Origin: DATHSN01 sp035464115
GTDB taxonomy: Bacteria > Actinomycetota > Acidimicrobiia > Acidimicrobiales > SKKL01
DNA length: 20,903 nt
NCBI GenBank assembly: GCA_035464115.1
Contig: DATHSN010000269.1
Coordinates: forward strand, 1-20,903
Direction of reading: 5' to 3'
Below are positions 7,101 through 14,050 of the stretch, piece by piece. Below the pieces are notes generated by a model. The model searched no databases, was not told the DNA's origin, and saw only the letters and a program-made list of their open reading frames with translations. A program made the position numbers and the translations under genes. Position 1 is the first letter of the stretch; every line of letters starts with the position of its first letter.

Positions 7101-7493
7101 GTGGTCCGTCCCTCCCCCGCGCTCGCCGCCGTGCTCGGCCTGATCCTCGCGCTCGCCGCCACCGCCGCGGTGCGCGCCGTCACCGCGCCCGATCCCGCGC
7201 CCACGGTGGCACCGATCGTGCTCGAACCACCGGCGAGCACGACCACCATCGCCAAGCCCCCCGGGACCACCCTCGCCCCCCCGTCGACCCCGACCACGGC
7301 GGCCGACGACGGCGCCGGCTCCCCACCGGCGGCCTCGGCACCAGCCCCGACACCCGCGCCGGCACCACCAGCACCGCAGCCGGCACCGGGCCCGGTCGTC
7401 GACTTCGACGACGACGACGATGACGACGATGACGATGACGATGACGACGACGACGACGACGACGATGACGATGACGACGATGACGACGACTGA
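7101..7493 (+). CDS. Membrane-anchored or secreted protein with a 28-residue poly-aspartate C-terminus
   Basis: A 130-residue protein from GTG 7101. Residues about 6-25 are one hydrophobic helix (ALAAVLGLILALAATAAV), a membrane anchor or signal peptide. A Thr/Pro/Ala-rich linker with no regular fold runs to about residue 98. The protein ends VVDF followed by 28 consecutive aspartates. Of these 28 codons 21 are GAC and 7 GAT, so it is a GAY-type run and not a pure triplet repeat. With the N-terminus inside, the acidic tail would face outward, where it could bind Ca2+ or other cations or cationic peptides; this is inference. ATG 7041 is in frame but lies inside the operator, so I prefer 7101, 6 nt after the -10 box. 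The tail overlaps the start of the kinase gene. I know no named family for it. Confidence 0.7.
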   Translation: MVRPSPALAAVLGLILALAATAAVRAVTAPDPAPTVAPIVLEPPASTTTIAKPPGTTLAPPSTPTTAADDGAGSPPAASAPAPTPAPAPPAPQPAPGPVVDFDDDDDDDDDDDDDDDDDDDDDDDDDDDD

Positions 7494-9045
7494 TCTGGCC
7501 GTCGACGGCGAGACGGCGGCCGGGGCCCGCCCCGACGTCGCCCCGGCGCCCGCCGGCCCGCCCCGGCCGGGATGGGCGCGCCGGGCCCTCACCGGGGTCC
7601 GCACCCGCGTGGTCGTCGGCTACGTGCTGCTGGTGGCCAGCGCGCTGCTCGCCACCACCGTCGTCGTCCGCCAGGTCCTGCACCAGCGCCTCGACCGCGA
7701 GATCGATCTGGAGCTGGCCCAGGAGGTCGAGGAGCTGCGGGCGCTGTCCGGGGGGACCGATCCGGCCACCGGCGAGCCGTTCGCCGACGACGCCGAGGCG
7801 ATCCTCACCACCTTCTTGTCCCGGAGCATCCCCTTCGACGGCGAGGCGTTCTTCACCCTCGTCGACGGCGTCCCCCGGGCCTACAGCCCCCGCGACGTGC
7901 CCGCCCAGCTGCTCGACGACGACGACCTGGTCGCCCGTTGGGCCACCATCACCGAGCCCCTCCGCCTCGACGTGGCCACCGCCGCCGGCGAGGCCCGCAC
8001 GCTGGCCGTGCCCCTCGTCGTGGGCGACGACACGACCCCGGCGGGCACGTTCGTCGTCGCGTGGTTCCCCGCCGACGAGCTCGCCGCCATCGACGGCGCC
8101 ATCCGGGTCGTCGCCCTCGTCGCCGCCGGGGCCCTGGTCGTGACCACCGCGCTCGGGTGGTGGCTGGCGGGTCGGGTGCTGCGCCCCGTGCACGAGCTGA
8201 CCGCGACGGCGCAGCGGATCACCGACACCGACCTGGCGGCCCGCATCCCCGTCGAGGGCGACGACGAGCTCGCCCACCTCGGTCAGACGTTCAACGCCAT
8301 GCTCGACCGGCTCGAAGCCGGCTTCGGGTCGCAGCGCGCGTTCCTGAACGACGTCGCCCACGAGCTGCGCACCCCGATCACCATCGCCCGCGGCCACCTC
8401 GAGCTGCTGGGCGACGACCCCGCCGAGCGCGCCGAGGCCATCGCCCTGGTGACCGACGAGCTCGATCGCATGGCGCGCTACGTCGACGACCTGCTCGTGC
8501 TGGCCAAGGCCGAACAGCCCCGGTTCCTCGCCGCCCGACCCACCGACGTCGGCGAGCTCGCCCTCGACTGGCTCACCCGGGTCGAGGCCCTCGCCGACCG
8601 GCGCTGGCGACTCGACGCCGTGCCCGAGCCCGGGGCGGCGATCTGCGAGGCCGACCCCGACCGGCTCACCCAGGCGGTGCTCAACCTGGTGGGCAACGCG
8701 GTCGAGCACACCGGGCCCGACGACGAGATCGGCATCGGTGTCGACGTGGTCGACGGCTGGTGCCGGATCCGGGTGCGCGACACCGGACCCGGCGTCGACC
8801 CGGCGGGGCGCCACCGGATCTTCGCGCGGGCGGCACGAGCACCGGGTAGCCGCGCCGCCCGGCCCGAGGGCTCCGGTCTCGGGCTCGCCATCGTGGCCGC
8901 CATCGCCCACGCCCACGAGGGACGCGCCGAGGTGGCCGACACCCCCGGTGGCGGCGCCACCTTCACCCTGGTGCTTCCCACGGTGCGGGCCACCGCCGAC
9001 CGGGCCGCACCGGGCCGCCCGACACCAGTCGAGGAGACCGCGTGA
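7480..9045 (+). CDS. Sensor histidine kinase with HAMP domain
   Basis: A 521-residue kinase if started at ATG 7480. In-frame ATGs at 7471 and earlier, back to 7420, read through the aspartate run of the other frame and give Met/Thr repeats. Order: TM1 (about 44-63), extracytoplasmic sensor (about 64-205, with acidic DDDD and EVEEL patches), TM2 (about 210-229), HAMP (about 230-283), HisKA with FLNDVAHELRTPI (phospho-acceptor His294), then HATPase_c with N-box NLVGNAVEH, G1 DTGPGV and G2 GSGLGLAIV. It autophosphorylates and passes phosphate to the regulator encoded next, with which it overlaps (GTGA). The start overlaps the poly-Asp gene by 14 bp, coupling sensor synthesis to that protein. The signal is unknown. 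Confidence 0.9.
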   Translation: MTTTDLAVDGETAAGARPDVAPAPAGPPRPGWARRALTGVRTRVVVGYVLLVASALLATTVVVRQVLHQRLDREIDLELAQEVEELRALSGGTDPATGEPFADDAEAILTTFLSRSIPFDGEAFFTLVDGVPRAYSPRDVPAQLLDDDDLVARWATITEPLRLDVATAAGEARTLAVPLVVGDDTTPAGTFVVAWFPADELAAIDGAIRVVALVAAGALVVTTALGWWLAGRVLRPVHELTATAQRITDTDLAARIPVEGDDELAHLGQTFNAMLDRLEAGFGSQRAFLNDVAHELRTPITIARGHLELLGDDPAERAEAIALVTDELDRMARYVDDLLVLAKAEQPRFLAARPTDVGELALDWLTRVEALADRRWRLDAVPEPGAAICEADPDRLTQAVLNLVGNAVEHTGPDDEIGIGVDVVDGWCRIRVRDTGPGVDPAGRHRIFARAARAPGSRAARPEGSGLGLAIVAAIAHAHEGRAEVADTPGGGATFTLVLPTVRATADRAAPGRPTPVEETA

Positions 9046-9704
9046 CGCGCATCTTGATCGCCGAGGACGAGGAGCGCATCGTGTCGGTCCTCGAGAAGGG
9101 CCTGCGGGCCAACGGCTACTCGACCACCATCGCCACGACCGGCACCGACGCCGCCGCGCTGGCCCGCGACGACCTGTTCGACCTCATGATCCTCGACCTC
9201 GGCCTGCCCGGGCTCGACGGCCACCAGGTCCTGCGGGCGGTGCGGGCCCGGGGCGAGGCCATGCCGGTGATCATCCTCACCGCCCGCGACGGCGTGGAGG
9301 ACACGGTCGCCGGCTTCGAGGGGGGCGCCGACGACTACGTCACCAAGCCGTTCCGGTTCGAGGAGCTGCTCGCCCGGATCCGGGTCCGGTTGCGCACCGA
9401 GCCCACGGGGACCGCCTCCAGCGTGCTCACCGCTGGTCGGGTGGCGCTCGACCTGCGGACCCGACGGGCCACCGTCGACGAGCGGGTCGTCGAGCTCACG
9501 GCACGCGAGTTCGCCCTGCTCGAGACGCTGCTGCGCCACGCCGGCCAGGTGCTGTCGCGCGAGCAGCTGCTCAGCCACGTGTGGGGCTACGACTTCGACC
9601 CCGGATCCAACGTGGTCGACGTCTACGTGCGCTACCTCCGCAAGAAGCTGGGCGACGAGGTCATCGAGACGGTGCGGGGCATGGGGTACCGCCTCACGGC
9701 CTGA
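9042..9704 (+). CDS. OmpR/PhoB-family response regulator
   Basis: A 220-residue regulator. The receiver domain (1-118) has acidic-pocket E8/D9, phospho-acceptor D52 in LMILDLGLPG, T80 in IILTARD, Y99 and K102 in DDYVTKPF. The winged-helix DNA-binding domain (about 125-220) ends in the characteristic VDVYVRYLRKKLGDEVIETVRGMGYRL. GTG 9042 overlaps the kinase stop. OmpR-class regulators bind as head-to-tail dimers on direct repeats about 11 bp apart. Such repeats stand before the poly-Asp gene, directly after this gene and again at 11014, so those genes are the obvious targets and the kinase-regulator pair is probably autoregulated. Confidence 0.93.
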   Translation: MTRILIAEDEERIVSVLEKGLRANGYSTTIATTGTDAAALARDDLFDLMILDLGLPGLDGHQVLRAVRARGEAMPVIILTARDGVEDTVAGFEGGADDYVTKPFRFEELLARIRVRLRTEPTGTASSVLTAGRVALDLRTRRATVDERVVELTAREFALLETLLRHAGQVLSREQLLSHVWGYDFDPGSNVVDVYVRYLRKKLGDEVIETVRGMGYRLTA

Positions 9705-9719
9705 CGCGGCCGTCCACAT

Positions 9720-9775
9720 CGATGAGAGATCTCTCATCGTCCTCCCATGGTGCTCCCATCGGCGCGGCCCACCAT
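9720..9775 (+). promoter_or_regulatory. Operator/promoter 2 of the two-component regulon
   Basis: CGATGAGAGATCTCTCATCG (9720-9739) is a perfect 20-bp palindrome in the 77-bp gap after the regulator gene. From its right arm run three 11-bp repeats: TCTCATCGTCC (9732), TCCCATGGTGC (9743) and TCCCATCGGCG (9754-9764). CACCAT (9770-9775) lies 16 bp after the end of the second repeat and 6 nt before GTG 9782, the same geometry as operator 1. Confidence 0.75.
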
Positions 9776-9781
9776 GAGGGG

Positions 9782-11032
9782 GTGCTGCTCAGCGATCCGA
9801 CGCTCCCCGCCGCCACCCACCTGTTCGGCGAGCGGGCCCGGCACCTCGTCGGCGCCGGGGTGACCCAGCTCGGGGGCACGCTCCGCGACCTCCGGCTCGT
9901 GCAGGTGGCCTACCGACCCGAGCGCGAGCTCGTCGGGCGCTACGCCGCCACGATCGCGTGGGGTGCCGCCGACCCCGTCACCGAGACCCTCCTCGCCGGC
10001 ACCACGGCCGATGGTCCTCCCCCCGGCACCCTGCCGCTGGTGGCCGACGACCTCGCGGTCGGCCTGTGGCGCTGGCCGTTCGACCCGGCGCTGCCCGGGT
10101 TGGACACGGCGGTCACGCCCAGCCGGGCCGCCACCCTCGTCGGGGCCTTCGTCGGCGGCGTGCCCGCCCTGCAGGTCCGCGCCTACCGCCCCACCCGCCG
10201 CGCGGTGGTGCGGGCCACCGGGCCCCACGGCGAGGTCTACCTGAAGGTGGTGCGACCGACGTCGCTCGACGCCGTGGTCGCCCGCCACACGATGCTCGCC
10301 GGCACCGTCCTGGCCCGCACCGTGGGCGTGCCCGAGCTGCTGGCCGTCGATGCCGACGCCGGGATCCTCGTCATGCGCGCCCTCCCCGGTGAGACCCTCC
10401 GCAGCCGACTGCTCGACGGCGACGCCCGCGCCGCCGACCCCACCGCGCTCATCGAGGTCCTCGACGCGCTGGCCGGGGCGCCGGCCCCGTCGGGGCTCGG
10501 GCGGGCCACCTCGCCGCGCGCCACCGCCGCCGGCCACGCCGCGCTCATCGAGCGGGTCCTGCCCGACGTCGAGGGCCGGCTCCTCGCCGTGCTCGATCTC
10601 CTCGGCTCGGCGCCCGACGCCGGGACGACGCTCGTGCACGGCGACCTGCACGACGGTCAGCTCACCGTGGCCGACGGGTCGATCTCGGGCATCCTCGACC
10701 TCGACGGCGTCGGCCTCGGCCACCGGGTCGACGACATCGGCAACCTGCTCGCCCACCTGTCGACGCTGGCCCTCGGCGCCCCCCGCGCCCGTCCGACCAT
10801 CGACGCCACCGTCGAGCGGATCTGGTCGGAGGCTGCGCCGTCGCTCGGGTGCGACGAGCTGGCCCGGGCCGCGGCAGCGGCCACCGTCGGGCTCGCGACC
10901 GGCCCCTTCACCGCCCAGCAGGCGCGCTGGCCGGTGGCCACGCGCCGGCGCCTCGCCCTCGCGGCGCGGTGGCTCCGCCGGGCCGAGACCGACGCCCGGC
11001 GCCATGAGAGAGATCTCACGGTCGGCTCATGA
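9782..11032 (+). CDS. Aminoglycoside-phosphotransferase-fold (APH/maltokinase-like) kinase
   Basis: A 416-residue protein from GTG 9782. The C-terminal half has the APH-family catalytic core LVHGDLHDGQLTVADG (H286, D288) followed by ILDLDGVGLGHRVDDIGNLLAHL, whose D306/D308 stand at the second metal-binding position. Earlier, EVYLKVV supplies a candidate ATP-site lysine and GILVMRALPGETLRSRLL resembles the hinge. The catalytic-loop Asn of most APH kinases is Gln here (Q293), as I recall for maltokinase-type members (HGDxHLGQ). The first 120 residues are not recognisable, although maltokinases also carry an N-terminal extension. Substrate unknown: a sugar, an amino alcohol or a drug are all possible. 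It sits under operator 2, and its last codons double as operator 3. Confidence 0.75.
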   Translation: MLLSDPTLPAATHLFGERARHLVGAGVTQLGGTLRDLRLVQVAYRPERELVGRYAATIAWGAADPVTETLLAGTTADGPPPGTLPLVADDLAVGLWRWPFDPALPGLDTAVTPSRAATLVGAFVGGVPALQVRAYRPTRRAVVRATGPHGEVYLKVVRPTSLDAVVARHTMLAGTVLARTVGVPELLAVDADAGILVMRALPGETLRSRLLDGDARAADPTALIEVLDALAGAPAPSGLGRATSPRATAAGHAALIERVLPDVEGRLLAVLDLLGSAPDAGTTLVHGDLHDGQLTVADGSISGILDLDGVGLGHRVDDIGNLLAHLSTLALGAPRARPTIDATVERIWSEAAPSLGCDELARAAAAATVGLATGPFTAQQARWPVATRRRLALAARWLRRAETDARRHERDLTVGS

Positions 11033-11057
11033 CCCACCCATCCCCGCCCCCCAAGGT
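11004..11057 (+). promoter_or_regulatory. Operator/promoter 3 of the two-component regulon
   Basis: ATGAGA (11004-11009), 4 nt, TCTCAC (11014-11019), an inverted pair with one mismatch. Then 11-bp steps TCTCACGGTCG (11014), GCTCATGACCC (11025-11035) and ACCCATCCCCG (11036). A -10-like CAAGGT (11052-11057) lies 16 bp after the second repeat. The element overlaps the last codons of the kinase-like gene, so it is a real internal promoter and not spacer DNA. Transcription should begin near 11064. Confidence 0.68.
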
Positions 11058-11064
11058 GAGCAGC

Positions 11065-11121
11065 GTGGAGCAGCCGCCCCACCCCCTGACCACCGAGCCA
11101 CGAACACAGGACCCGACATGA
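11065..11121 (+). CDS. Possible 18-residue leaderless upstream ORF
   Basis: GTG 11065 lies 7 nt after the operator-3 -10 box and opens an 18-codon frame (VEQPPHPLTTEPRTQDPT). It ends TGA at 11119-11121, overlapping the ATG of the DSP-repeat gene as ATGA. If the message is leaderless, this peptide would couple translation of the main gene. It could equally be an untranslated leader, since an AGGA stands 8 nt before ATG 11118. Confidence 0.25.
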   Translation: MEQPPHPLTTEPRTQDPT

Positions 11122-11642
11122 CCAAGCTGAACTGGAAGATCGCCTTCGCCGGGGGCGCCGTCACCGGCCTCACCATCGGCGGGTTCGCCATCGCCCAGGC
11201 CGACGACGCCGATCGACCCACCGTCGACGCGCTCGGTCTCCCGGAGGCCACCGCCATGGCCAGCCCGGTCGACGCGCTGATGAGCCCGGCCTCGACCACC
11301 ATCGTCACCGAGTCCGGTCGGGCCGTCGCCGCCGCGGTCGCGTCGCTCACCGACACCCCCGACGTCGACTCACCCCTCGACGACGTGGTGACCGCCGACG
11401 TCGAGTCGGCGCTCTCGCCCGTCTCGGTGATGTCCACCGACTCGCCCGACAGCCCCGAGCCCATCGAGGCCCCGGCCCCCGTCGCCGAGATCGACGACTC
11501 ACCCGACTCGCCCGAGACCCCGGGCGACAGCCCCGACTCGCCCGTGACCCCCGACGACAGCCCCGACTCGCCGGTGACCCCGAACGACAGCCCCGATGAC
11601 GTCGACACCCCCGACGTCGACAGCCCCGACACCGACGACTGA
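11118..11642 (+). CDS. Secreted acidic DSPDSP-repeat protein
   Basis: A 174-residue protein. Residues 1-27 are a signal peptide (Lys residues, then IAFAGGAVTGLTIGGFAIAQA) with likely cleavage after AQA. The mature part is short of hydrophobic and basic residues. From about residue 105 on it consists of Asp-Ser-Pro repeats: DSPDSPEP, DSPDSPETPG, DSPDSPVTPD, DSPDSPVTPN, ending TPDVDSPDTDD. The repeat unit is about ten residues. There are no cysteines and no recognisable enzymatic domain. A Pro-spaced acidic tail suggests a flexible surface polyanion or a cation-binding segment, in parallel with the poly-Asp protein under operator 1. A 13-bp-stem terminator follows at 11674. I do not know a named family for it. 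Confidence 0.75.
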   Translation: MTKLNWKIAFAGGAVTGLTIGGFAIAQADDADRPTVDALGLPEATAMASPVDALMSPASTTIVTESGRAVAAAVASLTDTPDVDSPLDDVVTADVESALSPVSVMSTDSPDSPEPIEAPAPVAEIDDSPDSPETPGDSPDSPVTPDDSPDSPVTPNDSPDDVDTPDVDSPDTDD

Positions 11643-11673
11643 GCGACCGGGCAGCGCCCGTCGCACCCGACCT

Positions 11674-11707
11674 ACCGGCGTCCCCCCATCGGGTGGGGGA
11701 CGCCGGT
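11674..11707 (+). terminator. Strong hairpin terminator after the DSP-repeat gene
   Basis: ACCGGCGTCCCCC (11674-11686) pairs without mismatch with GGGGGACGCCGGT (11695-11707) around an 8-nt loop, 32 bp after the stop. No T-run follows. It closes the two-component regulon cluster. Confidence 0.7.
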
Positions 11708-12950
11708 GGCGCGTCCGGCCATCGGGCATCCTGGGGCCATCCCGTCATCACCGCGCGAGCGCACCCTGATCCGTCTGGCCGCCGTCGTGGTCGTGGTCGC
11801 CCTGGCCACGGCCTGCTCGTCGGCCGACGACGCCACCGATGCGGGCGACGCAGCCGCTCCCGCCACCACGGTGTCCCCCACCACCGTGCCCCCCACCACC
11901 GTCCCGACCACCACCGTGCCCCCCACCACCGTGCCGCCCACCACCACGACCACCGACGCGGCCGCCGCGTGCCTCGACGAGCTGGCCCTCGAGGTGGTGG
12001 CGGGGCAGATGGTGATGCCGATCGTGGCCCCCGACCAGATCGACGCGGCGGGGCGCCTCGCCGCCGACGGCACCATCGGCGGGCTGGCCCTGCTCGGCGC
12101 ACCCACCCGGGCCGACCTCGCCGCGGTGGCCGCGCTCGACGACGTCGGGCCCGCACCCCTGCTCGTGGCGTCCGACGAGGAGGGTGGACGGGTCCAGCGG
12201 CTCCGCGACGTCCTCGGTCCGCTGCCCGCGGCCGGCGACGCAGCTGCGCTCGATCCCGACGAGCTCCGGGACCGCTACGCCGCCTACGGCCGGGGACTGG
12301 CCGAGGTCGGCGTCGATCTGGCCTTCGCCCCGGTGATCGATGTCGGCGGCGGGCCCGGCATCGGCGACCGGGCCTTCGCGTCGGACCCCGCCCGCGTCGC
12401 CGAGCTGGCCCGCATCCAGGCGGACGGCTACCGGTCGGCGGGCGTGGCCGTCACCCTCAAGCACTTCCCGGGCCACGGTCGCGCCACCGCCGACAGCCAC
12501 CTCGCGGCTGCCGTCACGCCGCCGATCGACGAGCTGCGCGCCGTCGACCTCGTCCCCTACGAGCGCCTCCTCGGCGACCCCGGCCCCGACCTCACCGTCA
12601 TGGTCGGCCACCTCACCGTGCCGGGGCTCACCGGCGACCTGCCGGCGTCGCTGTCGAGCGCGGCCATCACCGACGAGCTGCGCGGCCGCCTCGGGTTCGA
12701 CGGGCTGGTCATCACCGATTCGCTCAGCATGCGGGCGGTCACCGACCGCTGGACCGTCCCCCAGGCGTCGGTGCTGGCCGTGGCCGCCGGGGCCGACATC
12801 GCCCTGTTCGCCGAGCTGGCCGAGTCGGCCGACGTGCGCGACGCCCTGCTGGCGGCGGTCGACGACGGCCGCCTCGACGGGGCCCGGCTCCGCGAGGCCG
12901 CGGGTCGGGTGCTCGCCACCAAGGGCGTCGACCCCTGCGCGGTGGGCTGA
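11706..12950 (+). CDS. GH3-family beta-N-acetylhexosaminidase-like lipoprotein (NagZ-like)
   Basis: A 414-residue protein if begun at GTG 11706. A hydrophobic stretch ends in a lipobox LATAC (C37), so it is an outer-leaflet lipoprotein. A TTVPPTTVP linker (about 50-80) tethers a glycoside hydrolase family 3 domain (about 88-414). The NagZ signature KHFPGHGRATADSH (252-265, with D263 and H265) and the nucleophile loop GLVITDSLSM (D338) are intact. Such enzymes remove N-acetylglucosamine from peptidoglycan fragments or other beta-GlcNAc conjugates; outside the cell this would be cell-wall recycling or scavenging. Start uncertain: GTG 11706 lies within the terminator stem. A CATCCT -10-like box at 11727 is followed 6 nt later by in-frame ATC 11739, which would give a more normal signal peptide. 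Confidence 0.85.
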   Translation: MARPAIGHPGAIPSSPRERTLIRLAAVVVVVALATACSSADDATDAGDAAAPATTVSPTTVPPTTVPTTTVPPTTVPPTTTTTDAAAACLDELALEVVAGQMVMPIVAPDQIDAAGRLAADGTIGGLALLGAPTRADLAAVAALDDVGPAPLLVASDEEGGRVQRLRDVLGPLPAAGDAAALDPDELRDRYAAYGRGLAEVGVDLAFAPVIDVGGGPGIGDRAFASDPARVAELARIQADGYRSAGVAVTLKHFPGHGRATADSHLAAAVTPPIDELRAVDLVPYERLLGDPGPDLTVMVGHLTVPGLTGDLPASLSSAAITDELRGRLGFDGLVITDSLSMRAVTDRWTVPQASVLAVAAGADIALFAELAESADVRDALLAAVDDGRLDGARLREAAGRVLATKGVDPCAVG

Positions 12951-12962
12951 CGCGACGACCGA

Positions 12963-14009
12963 TCAGTCGAGCGCGGCCACCGGGGCGGGGCCGTCGAGCA
13001 GGAAGTCGATGCCGACCTCGGAGGCCGAGAACGAGCGGGTGACCACCCCCAGCTGCTCGATGTCGAGGGCCGTGCCCGGCCAGGTGTGACCACCGCCCTC
13101 CACCACCCACAGCTCGAGCGCCACGTCGTCGGCGCACCCCGGCCAGGTGCGACGCTCGACGTCGTCGGCCACGCGGGCGGCCTCGGGTGCGGGGTCGCAG
13201 CCGCCGACCTGGGCCCACTGACCGAACGCCTCGTCGACCGGCGGCAGGATCACGCCCGGTCGCCCGCCGACCTCACCCCCGAGGAACGGCACCGTCTCGT
13301 CGGCGGTGCCGTGGATGCCGAGCACCGACACCGGTCCGTCGGGGCACGTGACGGGGAAGACCTGGGCGGCGACGGTGACGATGGTGTCGACGAGCCCGCC
13401 GCCGTGGCAGGCCAGCACCGACGCCATGATCGCCCCGTTCGACAGGCCGACGGCGACGACCCGGTCGAGGTCGATGCAGTGGTCGGCGGCCAGGTCGTCG
13501 ACGACCGCGAGGAGGAACCCGAGATCGTCGGGGGTCGTCCCCGGGAACGGGTTCCACACGAAGGGGTCGCCATCGCTCGGGACCGAGCCGTCGGGGTGCG
13601 CCACCACCGCCCACCGTGCGGTGGAGACACCACCGAGGCCGCTGTAGACGAGCTGCTCGAGCCCGTTGGAGCCCGAGCCGTGCAGGTTCAGCACCAGCGG
13701 GGCGGGGCCGGCGGGGGCGGCGACGGGCGCCTCGACGAGCACCCGGCGGTCGGCGCCCTCCCACCGCAACGTGCGGCGCTCGGGCCCGGCGCTGCGATCG
13801 ACGGCGGCCAGGTCGCAGCCCGGCGACGGGCGACCCGCGACGGGCACGGTGGTGGGCGGCACGGTGGTGGGCGGGACGGTGGTGGGCGGGACGGTGGTGG
13901 GTGCCGCCGTCGTGGGCGTGGCGACGGGCGCCGCGCCCTCGTCGTCGGCGCAGCCGACCGCGAGGACGAGGGCGACGACGACCACCCCGAGGGCCCTGAC
14001 CATGCGCAC
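12963..14009 (-). CDS. LpqC-like lipoprotein esterase (polyhydroxybutyrate depolymerase family)
   Basis: A 348-residue protein from GTG 14009. Signal peptide with lipobox LAVGC (C20), a TTVPPTTVPP linker (about 30-55), then an alpha/beta hydrolase. Motifs: oxyanion LNLHGSGSNG, nucleophile GLSNG (S190), acid HGTADETVPF and GGGHTWPG with the probable catalytic His. This set is typical of the COG3509 LpqC/PHB-depolymerase/feruloyl-esterase group, which hydrolyses short polyester or phenolic-ester substrates outside the cell. The frame is open upstream to 14078, but the start at 14009 fits a leaderless promoter (TACCCT-N6-GTG) and a short basic n-region. It converges with the GH3 gene, whose stop is 12 bp away, and shares its linker type. 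Confidence 0.83.
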   Translation of the reverse strand: MRMVRALGVVVVALVLAVGCADDEGAAPVATPTTAAPTTVPPTTVPPTTVPPTTVPVAGRPSPGCDLAAVDRSAGPERRTLRWEGADRRVLVEAPVAAPAGPAPLVLNLHGSGSNGLEQLVYSGLGGVSTARWAVVAHPDGSVPSDGDPFVWNPFPGTTPDDLGFLLAVVDDLAADHCIDLDRVVAVGLSNGAIMASVLACHGGGLVDTIVTVAAQVFPVTCPDGPVSVLGIHGTADETVPFLGGEVGGRPGVILPPVDEAFGQWAQVGGCDPAPEAARVADDVERRTWPGCADDVALELWVVEGGGHTWPGTALDIEQLGVVTRSFSASEVGIDFLLDGPAPVAALD

Positions 14010-14015
14010 CCGGCG

Positions 14016-14021
14016 AGGGTA
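14016..14021 (-). promoter_or_regulatory. -10 box of the esterase gene (leaderless)
   Basis: Minus-strand TACCCT lies exactly 6 nt before GTG 14009, and no Shine-Dalgarno is present between. Confidence 0.6.
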
Positions 14022-14050
14022 CGTGCCCGCGACGGCGAGGCCGCCGCGGG

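Noticed and set aside
7407..7490. GAY run considered as a non-coding microsatellite
   Set aside because: It is in frame with a gene that has its own promoter, start and anchor helix. The mixed GAC/GAT codons indicate coding constraint.
11876..11950. Short tandem ACCACCGT units, considered as a CRISPR or satellite array
   Set aside because: They encode an in-frame TTVPPTTVP linker, there are no unique spacers of constant length, and the units are too short.
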